Origin: a virus
Virus record (IMG/VR): IMGVR_UViG_3300027721_000020
Location: 1 to 53,727 of that record
DNA: 53,727 nt
Reading direction: 5' to 3' (one strand)
The translations under genes and the position numbers were made by a program. This document shows positions 35,489 through 43,700 of the stretch, piece after piece (positions within the stretch are counted from its first letter, which is position 1; every line of letters begins with the position of its first letter). The notes under the pieces were generated by a model. That model was not told the DNA's origin, ran no database searches, and saw only the letters and a program-made list of their open reading frames with translations.

Positions 35489-36773
35489 GCTTAAACGCTT
35501 GTTTTACTGGAGCCATATCCTTTTTGTTTTTTCTTGAAATATACCTGGTGTAGAAATACCTCGCCCCATCTATGGCGTGGTTAAAAGCGTCTACCGGCTT
35601 ATTCAATGGCTTGCCTTGCTTATCAGTATCCCACGTATACCTCCGTAATTCCTTGATCACATTGGTACTATTCTTTGTGACCAGAAAATTTTCTTGTTGA
35701 ATGAGGTCAATACCAAATGAGATACTATCAGGACCTTTCTCTGCTCCCTCTACTGAAAACCCAAATTCATTTACCTCGTCAATAGATTTAGGTTCCGCAC
35801 TATCTGCCACAATTCTGGAATACTTTGTTTTACCTTGTTGTTTCAATAGCATTGCAATATCCTTATTCTTTAATCCTGTTAAGTATATTTGCTCATCCCA
35901 GATAATTGTATTATTCCAGCGGTAGAAGTCTGTTATGGCTGTCGGATGATTAGTATACCCAAAGTCCATCCCCGAACCTAGGTACTCTGCTTCTACTGGT
36001 ATTCCTTCTATTTGCTTCCAATTAGTGAAGACTACTCCCTCTAATACCCCTAACAATCCTAGCCCATATACCTTCCACCAGTTAGCCCAATACCTACTCT
36101 TAATGTTATTAAGGGAAAATACGTCTGGTGCAGCAGGATTATAAAATGCCTTGACCAATGCCTTCTCAATTTCAGTAACCAGACTTTGGGGAAGACCTTC
36201 ATTGTCCTTGTACGTCAAGGTGAGCCATTCAGCATCCTCATCATCCTGCAACTCTGTATGTGACCAAAACTCATTAGTAGGATTGAAGTCTATCCATATT
36301 TCCTGGTCTGTCCTTATCGAAAGGTCATAATAGGTTTGCCACGATAGGTTATTTGCTTCATTGATGAATAATATGTTCCTTCTAGGGCCTCTCACTTTCT
36401 CCGGCTGGTCAGCTGAAAAGAACTCTATATATGAATTATTGGAGAATGTGTAGACAAGGTTAGTACCGTGCCACCTTGCATCAGCATATCTGTTAATATC
36501 CTTCATAATCTTAAGGAAGTCTTTCATTGCACCACGCCTTAGGTGGGGGACTGATTCAGATACTATTGATATTTCAAGATTGGGTGTTTTGATTGCCTTG
36601 TCTATTAGGATAGGGGTGATTCCGAACGTTTTGCCAGCCGAAGTTCCCCCTGGGATTACTTTGATACGCTTGTGCAGCTTTTTGAGCTTATTTATGGCGG
36701 TAGTCCTCTGGAACATATTAGTCGGGGAATAAAGGTTGTTCCACACTAATATCCAGCCTGGTGGCGGATTCAT
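35466..36773 (-). CDS. terL: Terminase large subunit
   Basis: A 435-residue packaging ATPase and nuclease. Walker A-like GGTSAGKT lies at about 43-50, Walker B LFINEAN at about 134-140, then the coupling motif region. The C-terminal RNase H-like nuclease has GMDFGYTNHPTA (about 248-259), VADSAEPKSI (about 310-319) and DAFNHAIDGARY near 400. It cuts and translocates DNA with the small subunit encoded just upstream, which it overlaps by 56 bp. The type suggests headful-style packaging, consistent with the circular overlap of the assembly; that is inference. Confidence 0.93.
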   Translation of the reverse strand: MNPPPGWILVWNNLYSPTNMFQRTTAINKLKKLHKRIKVIPGGTSAGKTFGITPILIDKAIKTPNLEISIVSESVPHLRRGAMKDFLKIMKDINRYADARWHGTNLVYTFSNNSYIEFFSADQPEKVRGPRRNILFINEANNLSWQTYYDLSIRTDQEIWIDFNPTNEFWSHTELQDDEDAEWLTLTYKDNEGLPQSLVTEIEKALVKAFYNPAAPDVFSLNNIKSRYWANWWKVYGLGLLGVLEGVVFTNWKQIEGIPVEAEYLGSGMDFGYTNHPTAITDFYRWNNTIIWDEQIYLTGLKNKDIAMLLKQQGKTKYSRIVADSAEPKSIDEVNEFGFSVEGAEKGPDSISFGIDLIQQENFLVTKNSTNVIKELRRYTWDTDKQGKPLNKPVDAFNHAIDGARYFYTRYISRKNKKDMAPVKQAFKLATKYFS

Positions 36774-37290
36774 ATCCCATCAACTTGTCTATCCGTTGTA
36801 AGGCTATTGTCTTTGGGTGCAGCTTTATTTTTACATAGATTACTTCCACCAGCTCTTTGGATACTATTCGTTGTTCGGTTTTGTATTCTATTGATTCGAT
36901 AGCATCCTTCTCATCTGAGGTTAATTTTGTGTACTCTGCCAATTCGGTCCACTTATTGTGTATCTTACCTATGGATGAATACGCTATTTTCATATATTCC
37001 TTAATTTGCCTTGCTTTAGTTATGCCGCACAGTAATTCAAAATCGTCCTTTATATAAGCTATGTACTGCCTTACCTTATTGTTCCTTAATATCCTATTCC
37101 CCTGCACTGCCGCAGTGTTATCCGTGCTACAATCATTGTAAACCTCCTTATAAGCCTGTGTTTTATTCCACCCATTATTAACATATGCCATAGCCATCAT
37201 TTTCCACCTTACAGGCAAATCTCTCTCCAGTGCATACTTTGAATACACCTTATCAAGTTTTTCATGATTCCTCGGTTTTGTCCTTTCCAT
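36718..37290 (-). CDS. terS: Terminase small subunit
   Basis: A 190-residue protein with a helix-turn-helix-like N-terminal part (RWKMMAMAYVNNGWNKTQAYKEVY, then VQGNRILRNNKVRQYIAYI) typical of terminase_2-type TerS. It would recognise phage DNA and recruit TerL. It is the first gene of the minus arm and starts MERTKPRN, the same M-x-R-T-K motif as several plus-arm DNA proteins. A -7 element TAATTTTG lies 27 bases upstream. Confidence 0.85.
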   Translation of the reverse strand: MERTKPRNHEKLDKVYSKYALERDLPVRWKMMAMAYVNNGWNKTQAYKEVYNDCSTDNTAAVQGNRILRNNKVRQYIAYIKDDFELLCGITKARQIKEYMKIAYSSIGKIHNKWTELAEYTKLTSDEKDAIESIEYKTEQRIVSKELVEVIYVKIKLHPKTIALQRIDKLMGYESATRLDISVEQPLFPD

Positions 37291-37316
37291 TTGTCAAATT
37301 GCTATATTGTATAGGA

Positions 37317-37324
37317 CAAAATTA
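37317..37324 (-). promoter_or_regulatory. Late arm promoter -7 element upstream of terS
   Basis: On the minus strand a perfect TAATTTTG lies 27 bases before the terS ATG. A good -33 TTG is not found at the normal distance. It marks the head of the long minus-strand transcript. Confidence 0.55.
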
Positions 37325-37418
37325 ATCAATATTGTGTTATGTGAGGGTACATTTGATATTATTTGCTAATTTTTTAATTTTTTTGCGCTTCTGTATACGT
37401 TGATTTTGTTAGGATTTA

Positions 37419-37439
37419 AAACTATTTTAAAAATAGTTT
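37419..37439. promoter_or_regulatory. 10-bp palindrome in the divergent control region
   Basis: AAACTATTTT (37419-37428) and AAAATAGTTT (37430-37439) are exact reverse complements one base apart, between the two opposed arms and just upstream of the first plus-strand promoter. It has the shape of a dimeric operator. The XRE-type protein encoded at 6703 is one possible ligand (inference). Confidence 0.5.
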
Positions 37440-37491
37440 AAAAATAAGTTTAAAAAAGTTTGGAAATTGGAAAAATAAGCATTAATTTTAC
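37437..37491 (+). promoter_or_regulatory. Early promoter cassette, copy A
   Basis: TTG at 37460-37462, then 20 bases, then TAATTTTA at 37483-37490, matches the Bacteroidota promoter form. The whole 55-base block, which also includes repeated TTTAAAAA units upstream, recurs at 47841-47894 with one substitution and one indel. It drives the first plus-strand genes. Confidence 0.75.
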
Positions 37492-37530
37492 ACTATATTT
37501 ATTTATTGATTCTTTAATTATTTATTCACA

Positions 37531-37547
37531 TAAAAACTTGCAAAATG
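37531..37547 (+). promoter_or_regulatory. Conserved translation leader, copy 1
   Basis: TAAAAACTTGCAAAATG, ending in the start codon of the first beta-helix gene. The same 17 bases recur at 37853, 47932 and 49653, and without the final G at 48112. A looser form is found at 39497-39512. Confidence 0.8.
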
Positions 37548-37796
37548 AAAACATTATTTTTAAGGAAAGTAGAGCGCAATAACAGCTGGTACGGGTTTGA
37601 ATACACAAATTTATCCGAATTAACCCAAGAATTAAAAAGTAGGAATATAATCATAGGTAGTAATTGTACAATAGGTGATTATTGTTCGTTAAACGATAAT
37701 TGTATATTGGAAGATAATTGTGTATTAGGAACTTATTGTGAAGTAGGGGAAGGCTGTAAATTAGGACCCCACTCCTATATTAAAAGGCCAGACTAA
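37545..37796 (+). CDS. Cysteine-ladder left-handed beta-helix protein 1
   Basis: An 83-residue protein. After a 35-residue head (MKTLFLRKVERN...) it has hexapeptide repeats of the left-handed parallel beta-helix type, [ILV]-G/x-x-x-C-x. Cys occurs at residues 41, 47, 53, 59, 65 and 71, exactly every sixth position. In LpxA-type helices this position is a small inward-facing residue, so the Cys side chains would stack inside the helix. With about two coils it is very short and lacks any acetyltransferase catalytic part. It is the first gene of the plus arm and paralogous to the next gene, sharing the start MKT-FLR, head domain and leader. Function unknown. Confidence 0.75.
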   Translation: MKTLFLRKVERNNSWYGFEYTNLSELTQELKSRNIIIGSNCTIGDYCSLNDNCILEDNCVLGTYCEVGEGCKLGPHSYIKRPD

Positions 37797-37807
37797 ATTA
37801 AAAAATT

Positions 37808-37835
37808 AAATAGGCAGCTATCAAGTTGCCTATTT
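37808..37835 (+). terminator. Hairpin between the beta-helix paralogues
   Basis: AAATAGGCA (37808-37816) pairs with TGCCTATTT (37827-37835) over a 10-base loop. Only short T runs follow, so it may be a weak terminator or an mRNA processing or stability element that separates the two early genes. Confidence 0.55.
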
Positions 37836-37852
37836 GTTTCACTTTTAACATT

Positions 37853-37869
37853 TAAAAACTTGCAAAATG
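37853..37869 (+). promoter_or_regulatory. Conserved translation leader, copy 2
   Basis: TAAAAACTTGCAAAATG, identical to the leader of the first paralogue and ending in the start codon at 37867. Confidence 0.8.
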
Positions 37870-38193
37870 AAAACAATATTCCTAAGATCAACAGAAAATG
37901 AATTATTAAGCTTCTCTTATTCAGAAATAAATGAATTGGCAATTGAATTAAAAAAAAGAGATATACATATTGATAATACCTGTGTATTGGGAGATTTTTG
38001 TGAGATTGGATATGGTTGTATATTATTCCCACATTGTGAATTAGCATATGGTTGCTCATTAGGAGACCATTGCATACTTTGGGGTGATTGTGTTTTGGGA
38101 GAACATTGTACTTTTGGTGACCACTGTACTGTGGAACAATATCGTACAATGGAAGGCTTTCAAACATTTGGTAATTACTATCATTTTATTTAA
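37867..38193 (+). CDS. Cysteine-ladder left-handed beta-helix protein 2
   Basis: A 108-residue paralogue of the protein encoded at 37545. Residues 1-36 form the shared head (MKTIFLR, then a helix). Hexapeptide repeats follow with nine Cys at residues 39, 45, 51, 57, 63, 69, 75, 81 and 87, strictly every six residues. His or acidic residues frequently precede each Cys (FPHC, GDHC, GEHC). That gives about three helical coils with cysteines at all interior small-residue positions. A metal-binding or redox role, or simple core packing, are all possible. No enzyme motif is present. It probably arose by tandem duplication including the leader. Confidence 0.75.
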   Translation: MKTIFLRSTENELLSFSYSEINELAIELKKRDIHIDNTCVLGDFCEIGYGCILFPHCELAYGCSLGDHCILWGDCVLGEHCTFGDHCTVEQYRTMEGFQTFGNYYHFI

Positions 38194-38209
38194 AAATAAA
38201 TAATATTAT

Positions 38210-38368
38210 ATGAAAAAAGCCGTAATTGTGAAAATGGCTGGAGTAATGAATGGTAATTCATTGTTCGCCATAATGGATGTTAATGGTCGCTGTGAGAGAC
38301 AAATTTGGTCTACAAAGTCTCAAATGTTAGCTACCAAACTTTACCTTCTTTGTGATGAGCCGACTTAA
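38210..38368 (+). CDS. Small protein of unknown function
   Basis: A 52-residue product beginning MKKAVIVKMAGVMNGNSLFAIM, with a beta-rich first half and a helical end. It follows the second beta-helix gene by 16 bases. No family is recognised. Confidence 0.55.
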   Translation: MKKAVIVKMAGVMNGNSLFAIMDVNGRCERQIWSTKSQMLATKLYLLCDEPT

Positions 38369-38409
38369 CTCGGTAGATGAGAGCAAGTGGGAGGCTTTCA
38401 GTTGTTTGT

Positions 38410-38441
38410 TTGTACTGTTTGTTTGTGCTTTATTACTTTTG
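38410..38441 (+). promoter_or_regulatory. Bacteroidota-type promoter
   Basis: TTG at 38410-38412, 21 bases, then TACTTTTG at 38434-38441, a perfect TAnnTTTG element. The region 38369-38503 carries no gene. Transcription from here would cover the small genes starting at 38504. Confidence 0.65.
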
Positions 38442-38503
38442 CTAATTAGTAGCTTAGTATCCTACGCTGGATAATCGTGTGTGTGAATTTAAAAAAAATA
38501 ATA

Positions 38504-38722
38504 ATGAAAAAATCAAAAGTTTCCTCATCAGTAAGAGCCAATATCTCGTTTTATGCCGTTGAAAACGGATTCTCCTCATTTGTTGGAGAAGGTAAAGAGA
38601 TAAAATTAGGAAATGGTAGCCGATACGCCATCATAAAAAATAAAAAGTATCGAATTGATTTTGACGGGGTAAATAACTCCGAGTTAATCGGATTGGAATC
38701 AAACAAAAAAATACAATTATGA
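38504..38722 (+). CDS. Small protein of unknown function
   Basis: A 72-residue protein starting at ATG 38504 (MKKSKVSSSVRANISFYAVENG); the upstream in-frame start would lie in the leader. It is beta-rich with many Lys and Asn. It overlaps the next start (ATGA-like TTATGA). Confidence 0.6.
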   Translation: MKKSKVSSSVRANISFYAVENGFSSFVGEGKEIKLGNGSRYAIIKNKKYRIDFDGVNNSELIGLESNKKIQL

Positions 38723-39006
38723 AGACAAAATTTAAGAGTATCTGGACGATTGTGAAGGAAAAAATATGGTTTGATAAACTGCATGATTCCTATTCAGGAG
38801 TAAAAGACTTATACAAAGGAGCTTATGATTCCCTTACTGAGGAACAACGCTTAGAGATGTTAAATCTGGAAAAGGAGGAATTAGACCTTCTGTACAAATA
38901 TGGAGACTTGCGAATGCACAAAACTACCACAAGGGATGTGCTAAGTTGGCAGGAGAGAGTTGATGCTTTCTACAAAAAACTTTTGCCTAAGGATAAATTA
39001 ATGTAA
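38719..39006 (+). CDS. Small helical protein of unknown function
   Basis: A 95-residue protein, mostly helical and charged, with no known motif. Tight overlap with the previous gene points to co-translation. Confidence 0.6.
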   Translation: MKTKFKSIWTIVKEKIWFDKLHDSYSGVKDLYKGAYDSLTEEQRLEMLNLEKEELDLLYKYGDLRMHKTTTRDVLSWQERVDAFYKKLLPKDKLM

Positions 39007-39040
39007 ACATATTTTTTAAACTAAATTAATTCAAATAATT

Positions 39041-39346
39041 ATGAAAACATTGGAGATAGCATTGTATGTTATGGCATTTCTTGCCGTTGTTGCAGGAATA
39101 GCTTATTTTGAATGTAGATCAAAGTTCACTAACTTTGTGGCAGAGCAGGAAATTTTGACAAAAGAAAAGAAGGCTCAGATAGGTTATATTATGCCTGTGG
39201 TTAAGGAGAAAAAAATTAATTATGAATTTCTTAAGACTTATACCAAAGGTGTCGGAGAGCTTATTAACTCAGAAGGAAAATCCGCTGAACAAAGACAAAG
39301 CGAAAAGGAAATAATGGAATTGTACAAGCAAATGAACAAATTTTAA
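39041..39346 (+). CDS. Small membrane-anchored protein
   Basis: A 101-residue protein with one N-terminal hydrophobic segment (LEIALYVMAFLAVVAGIAYF, about 3-22) and a charged helical remainder facing one side of the membrane. It lacks a cleavage motif, so it is probably anchored. Early position suggests host take-over or superinfection roles; that is a guess from place only. Confidence 0.6.
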   Translation: MKTLEIALYVMAFLAVVAGIAYFECRSKFTNFVAEQEILTKEKKAQIGYIMPVVKEKKINYEFLKTYTKGVGELINSEGKSAEQRQSEKEIMELYKQMNKF

Positions 39347-39348
39347 AA

Positions 39349-39498
39349 ATGAAACGAAAACGGATAAAAAAACCAGCGGGTAAAAGTAAAATCGACACAC
39401 TGACCATAGAAGTACTTGAATGCGAAAAAATTAAACTTCTTAAAATAGCTGAAAGCATTACAAAAAATAGTGTAATAACAAAAAATAAATCTAATTAA
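39349..39498 (+). CDS. Very small basic protein
   Basis: A 49-residue product, MKRKRIKKPAGKSKID start, strongly basic N-terminus, helical middle, Lys/Asn-rich end. It starts two bases after the previous stop. It may bind nucleic acid. No family is recognised. Confidence 0.5.
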   Translation: MKRKRIKKPAGKSKIDTLTIEVLECEKIKLLKIAESITKNSVITKNKSN

Positions 39499-39509
39499 AA
39501 CTTGGTAAA

Positions 39510-39710
39510 ATGGAAAATGTAAAAAATCATGAATGCAATACCGACGGAGATAATTTTTTCTTCAATGGAAACGGGGAGTACTTCAATGTGAAGGAAACAA
39601 AAGGAATGAGCCCAATGGAAAAAATGGCATGGATGCAGGAAAAGAACACAATGGGGGTATGCCATTCATGCTCAATCTGCGGCAGGTATATGACAATAGC
39701 AGTATACTAA
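39510..39710 (+). CDS. Small Cys-containing protein
   Basis: A 66-residue protein ending in a metal-site-like CHSCSICGRYM. Preceded by TAAAACTTGGTAAAATG, a looser version of the conserved leader. Unknown function. Confidence 0.6.
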   Translation: MENVKNHECNTDGDNFFFNGNGEYFNVKETKGMSPMEKMAWMQEKNTMGVCHSCSICGRYMTIAVY

Positions 39711-39712
39711 TT

Positions 39713-39871
39713 ATGTGCTGGTTACAAAAATGCTTGCTTTGGTTCCTACTAGGAGCATGTGAAAAATGTGGAGGAAAAATGGTTAATGAGGATAAAGGTA
39801 ATTACTCTTATTTTGCTGAAATTCCTCCGCATAAAGTATGTGAAAAATGTGGATTTATGGAAGAAGTTTAA
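39713..39871 (+). CDS. Small zinc-ribbon protein
   Basis: A 52-residue protein from ATG 39713 (MCWLQKCLLWFLLGACEKCGGK). A hydrophobic N-terminal stretch is followed by two CxxC knuckles, CEKC and CEKC, spaced about 25 residues apart, a zinc ribbon layout. It starts two bases after the previous stop. Confidence 0.55.
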   Translation: MCWLQKCLLWFLLGACEKCGGKMVNEDKGNYSYFAEIPPHKVCEKCGFMEEV

Positions 39872-39884
39872 AAAAAATTAGGAA

Positions 39885-41690
39885 ATGGCGAATAAATTCA
39901 TGGCTCTTAAAATGGCTAACTTATTTGAGATAGGAGACGATACGGTAATTCGTTTGGTCTTCCCTTTCAACCAGTACACCATTGATAATGTTAAGGCAAT
40001 ACCAGGAAGAAGGTATTCGGTTGAGCAAAAATATTGGACCGTCCCTCTACGAATAGAGAACTATTTTGAACTGAAGGAACTTCTTTTTTCCTTCGGTAGT
40101 GAATTGCAAAATTGGGCTGATAATGAGATCAGATCAAAAAAAGCCAAGTCTGTTAACCTTGACTTATCGGGGGTAAAAGGGACATTGTTGCCGTATCAAA
40201 TTGAAGGGGTCAAAGCGATTGAAAATAATGAAGGAAGGTGTCTATTGGCAGATGAGATGGGACTAGGTAAAACAGTACAAGCTTTGGTATGGCTTCACAC
40301 TCATCCCGAATTGCGTCCGGCACTCGTGGTTTGCCCTGCTAGTTTGAAATTAAATTGGGAGAAGGAAGCGTTAAAATGGATTAAGTGTAAGGATGTTCAG
40401 GTATTAGAAGGGAAGGAACTTGTTGCTTTGTCAAATGATATTATTATTATTAATTATGACATTATCGGAAATGATTCGAGACAATCTATCTCTAAAACAG
40501 GAGAACCCATGTTTAAGCCCAATGGTAAGCCTCGTATGGAAGAAATACCTAATTCTGGCTGGCAAGATGAATTGATTGCACATAACATCAAGGTAATAAT
40601 TTTGGATGAATCACATTACATCAAAAACGAAAACACCAAAAGAGCTACAGGAGTAAGGTCAATTTGCAGAGGAGTAAAACATATATTAGCTCTTACTGGT
40701 ACACCTATTGAAAATAGGCCTATTGAACTATATAATATTGTGGCTATGCTAAAGCCTACGTTATTTCCGAATAAATGGAACTACCAGCACCGATTTTGCG
40801 GAGCAAAGCACAACGGTTTTGGATGGGATTTTTCGGGGTCGAGCAATACGGAGGAACTTCATGAACTATTGACAAAATGGGTCATGATAAGGCGCATGAA
40901 AAGGGATGTTTTGCAAGATTTGCCGGATAAGATCTACTCATATATTCCGCTAAGAATTACTAACAGAGGAGAATATCGTAAGGCAGAGCAGGATTTTGTG
41001 GATTATTTACAAAATAAGGTATTAGGCACTTTGCAAAATAAGGTGGAGGAAAGTATGCAATTAGGTTTTCCTGAGATGCAGTTCACCGAAGCGTCTGTGG
41101 AAAATCTCAAACAAAGTATAGCGGACAAAACGAACCCATTAACAATAATAAGTGGATTAAAACAGTTAGCTGCACAAGGTAAAATAAACGGGATGTTAGA
41201 ATGGGTAGAGGATTTTCTGGAATCTGGCGAAAAACTTGTCTTATTTTGTGAACATATATTTGTAGTGGACGCCGTAATGGAGAAGTTCAACAAGGTGGCT
41301 GTGAAGGTCATAGGAGGAATGTCTGCAAAAAATAAGGAACTGTCAGTAACACAGTTCCAAGAAAACAAAAAAATAAAACTATTTGTAGGCACTTCTGCGG
41401 CAGAAGTAGGTTACACTTTGACCGCTGCATCAAATGTAGGAATTATTGAATTCCCCTGGAAACCTGGGCAACTATCCCAACGGGTAGATAGGCTACATAG
41501 AATCGGACAAAAGAATGCTGTTAATGTGTATTATTTCATCGGGGTAAGAACTATTGATGCGAAAATTGCCGAATTACTTGATGGAAAACAGAAGGTGCTA
41601 GATGCGGTATTAGATGGAAAAGAGACCGAAACGGTTAATTTAATCACAGAACTCATAAAAAAATATAAAAATGGAAATATCTCTAACTAA
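39885..41690 (+). CDS. SNF2-family helicase with HARP-like N-terminal domain (SMARCAL1-like)
   Basis: A 601-residue DNA translocase. The N-terminal 90 residues (FPFNQYTIDNVKAIPGRRYSV, EQKYWTVPL) resemble the HARP-type substrate domain of SMARCAL1 and related annealing helicases. Motif Q/I includes LPYQIEGVKAIE and ADEMGLGKT (about 122-130). Motif II is LDESHYIKN (about 240-248), motif III LTGTPIENRP, and motifs V-VI are GTSAAEVGYTLTAA and QRVDRLHRIGQ (about 532-542). Such enzymes reanneal or remodel forked DNA. It lies near the primase and helicase genes, so a fork-restart role is likely. Confidence 0.88.
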   Translation: MANKFMALKMANLFEIGDDTVIRLVFPFNQYTIDNVKAIPGRRYSVEQKYWTVPLRIENYFELKELLFSFGSELQNWADNEIRSKKAKSVNLDLSGVKGTLLPYQIEGVKAIENNEGRCLLADEMGLGKTVQALVWLHTHPELRPALVVCPASLKLNWEKEALKWIKCKDVQVLEGKELVALSNDIIIINYDIIGNDSRQSISKTGEPMFKPNGKPRMEEIPNSGWQDELIAHNIKVIILDESHYIKNENTKRATGVRSICRGVKHILALTGTPIENRPIELYNIVAMLKPTLFPNKWNYQHRFCGAKHNGFGWDFSGSSNTEELHELLTKWVMIRRMKRDVLQDLPDKIYSYIPLRITNRGEYRKAEQDFVDYLQNKVLGTLQNKVEESMQLGFPEMQFTEASVENLKQSIADKTNPLTIISGLKQLAAQGKINGMLEWVEDFLESGEKLVLFCEHIFVVDAVMEKFNKVAVKVIGGMSAKNKELSVTQFQENKKIKLFVGTSAAEVGYTLTAASNVGIIEFPWKPGQLSQRVDRLHRIGQKNAVNVYYFIGVRTIDAKIAELLDGKQKVLDAVLDGKETETVNLITELIKKYKNGNISN

Positions 41691-42093
41691 TAGATTACAC
41701 TCATTTGAGAAAATGAATGGTGTGACCTTATATTCAAAAAAATATGGACACCATGATATGTATAAATGTGCAAAATGCGGAATCGAGGGGATACGTATAG
41801 GTTTGCATCCTTCTATTTTTTTACAACGCCTATACGATAGTGGTATAATCAGAGGTTGTAAGGATAGTGATAATTCATGGGTAGGGGTATTGATAGTAAT
41901 TCGACAGTGCTCGGCTGCAGGTCCTAGAGTTGATAACTTAACCCCTGATTCAATCCATGTAACGGTCGCTCCTCCAGACAATGAATATACAGGAGACATT
42001 GGGGTCTGGGTAATGGGTACTACTGAACCTGTAAAAATATTATGGTCAGAATTTTCAAAATATATTATGAAACGAACAAAAAAAAGGATATGA
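41671..42093 (+). CDS. Protein of unknown function with CxxC
   Basis: A 140-residue protein. One CAKC knuckle near residue 31-34 could bind zinc. The C-terminus reads MKRTKKRI. No known family. It overlaps the helicase gene by 20 bp and shares ATGA with the next gene. Confidence 0.6.
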   Translation: MEISLTNRLHSFEKMNGVTLYSKKYGHHDMYKCAKCGIEGIRIGLHPSIFLQRLYDSGIIRGCKDSDNSWVGVLIVIRQCSAAGPRVDNLTPDSIHVTVAPPDNEYTGDIGVWVMGTTEPVKILWSEFSKYIMKRTKKRI

Positions 42094-42290
42094 AAAAAAT
42101 GAAAAAAATTAAAATAATATTTATTTGGATAACATCAATCACAATTGTACTAATTGGTTGGATATCCATCTTATTTTACAGAGGATTAGCTGAATACTCT
42201 CCGTTTTTAACGGTGGTAAGTACATTTACAATAGGTCCTGCAATACTTTGGTATATTGAACTTTTAATTAATTTATTTACAGAGGATTAG
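42090..42290 (+). CDS. Small two-span membrane protein
   Basis: A 66-residue protein from ATG 42090, which overlaps the previous TGA; the alternative start at 42042 lies well inside the previous gene. Two hydrophobic segments (about 6-25 and 38-60) follow a Lys-rich start. It could be a holin-like or host-membrane protein. Function unknown. Confidence 0.6.
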   Translation: MKKMKKIKIIFIWITSITIVLIGWISILFYRGLAEYSPFLTVVSTFTIGPAILWYIELLINLFTED

Positions 42291-42292
42291 CA

Positions 42293-43204
42293 ATGGACAT
42301 TGAATCATTATACAGAGATCATAACATTAGGTATCAATCCGAAGGTCATAAGCATTGCAGACCAGGATGGATAAATACAGTGTGTCCTTTCTGTACTGGA
42401 GAACACGCTGGACTGCATCTTGGATATGATCTTGTCGGCAATAAGTTTGTATGTTGGCGCTGTGGAGGACATTGGACAGACCTCACTATTTCCAAACTCC
42501 TGAACATAACAAAACAAGAGGCTAATACAATTATCAGGCAATACGGAGCTTTGACAAGGAAAGCACCTGAAATGAAGAGGAAAATACGTATACTATCCTT
42601 TAAATTACCTGCTAATACCTCTGCATTGCAAGCTAATCATACTAAATATCTTACCAATCGTATGTTTGATGTGGATAAGCTTGTACATGAATGGAAAATC
42701 CAAGGCACAGGAGTCTCAGCTAAATTAGACAATATCGAGTATAAGCATAGGATTGTAATTCCATTTTTCTGGAATGGAGTTATGGTATCATTTGATAGCA
42801 GAGATATTACCAACAAATCCCAGTACAAGTATATGGCTTGTCCAGAAGCAAGGGAATTAATCGGGCATAAGCAAATATTGTATGGTCGAAAGGATAAATG
42901 GGGTAAGACAGGAATATGTGTAGAAGGCCCGACGGATGTATGGCGTTTCGGATTCAATTCATTTGCCACGTCAGGAATAAAATACACCCCTGCGCAATTA
43001 CGAATAATGGCTAAGACATTCACTAGGATTCCTGTTATATTCGACAATGATATAGGAAACCCTCAGGCAAAAATACAAGCCAACAAATTAGTAGCAGAGC
43101 TGAAATTTAGAGGAGTAGACGCCTTTAGAGTTGACATTGAAGGAGATCCTGGAGGAATGAAACAAACAGAAGCGGATTATTTAATCAAACAATTATTAAA
43201 ATAA
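42293..43204 (+). CDS. DNA primase (zinc finger plus TOPRIM)
   Basis: A 303-residue DnaG-type primase. The zinc-binding domain has CPFC (31-34) and CWRC (54-57). The TOPRIM core shows CVEGPTD (about 208-215) with the catalytic Glu, and IFDNDIG (about 249-255) with the metal-binding DxD. There is no helicase part, so it works with the separate DnaB-like protein encoded at 46256. It makes primers for the PolA-type polymerase. Confidence 0.9.
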   Translation: MDIESLYRDHNIRYQSEGHKHCRPGWINTVCPFCTGEHAGLHLGYDLVGNKFVCWRCGGHWTDLTISKLLNITKQEANTIIRQYGALTRKAPEMKRKIRILSFKLPANTSALQANHTKYLTNRMFDVDKLVHEWKIQGTGVSAKLDNIEYKHRIVIPFFWNGVMVSFDSRDITNKSQYKYMACPEARELIGHKQILYGRKDKWGKTGICVEGPTDVWRFGFNSFATSGIKYTPAQLRIMAKTFTRIPVIFDNDIGNPQAKIQANKLVAELKFRGVDAFRVDIEGDPGGMKQTEADYLIKQLLK

Positions 43205-43211
43205 TAACAGT

Positions 43212-43454
43212 ATGTATAGTAATCGAACATGGTTAAATCCTATAGAATCGGACAGTACAGGTTCTATTGTATGTTACAGCGGAAAAGTTACATACAAAAG
43301 AAAACCAGTGAGTTCCACATTTATAGAAATATCGGATTGTCAAAATAAAGTAAGACTCCATCTATCATCAGATGACACTGTGGAGGATTTTATCCGCAAA
43401 TTAAGTGTATTAAAAAAAGAGATTGGAAAATTTATAGAGTATTTAGACCAATAA
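43212..43454 (+). CDS. Small protein of unknown function
   Basis: An 80-residue protein, beta-rich at first (GSIVCYSGKVTYKRKP) with a helical C-terminus. It follows the primase by seven bases. No family is recognised. Confidence 0.6.
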   Translation: MYSNRTWLNPIESDSTGSIVCYSGKVTYKRKPVSSTFIEISDCQNKVRLHLSSDDTVEDFIRKLSVLKKEIGKFIEYLDQ

Positions 43455-43457
43455 TAT

Positions 43458-43679
43458 ATGGAAAATGTGACTAAATGTAACAATGAGGACAGTACAGGGG
43501 ATGGTGGACATTATTTTTTGGCGATAATAGATATGATAGAAATTATATCTAAGATTAATGAAAATTATGGTGTGCTTTCGTGCTCAATTTGTGGAAATGA
43601 CTTAAAATGGTCTAAAGCAATTAATGGCCATATTAAAGGAAAATGTCTTACGGAAAATTGTGCATCCTGGATGATGTAA
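43458..43679 (+). CDS. Small Cys-rich protein, possible zinc site
   Basis: A 73-residue protein whose second half has CSICG, then a C-x4-C pair in KCLTENC, a plausible zinc site. Function unknown. Confidence 0.6.
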   Translation: MENVTKCNNEDSTGDGGHYFLAIIDMIEIISKINENYGVLSCSICGNDLKWSKAINGHIKGKCLTENCASWMM

Positions 43680-43700
43680 CTCGAATTAAATTATTATTTG

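Noticed and set aside
38369-38503. A tRNA or other structured RNA in the gap before 38504
   Set aside because: No cloverleaf, acceptor stem or CCA was found. Only a promoter and short G-T-rich stretches are seen.
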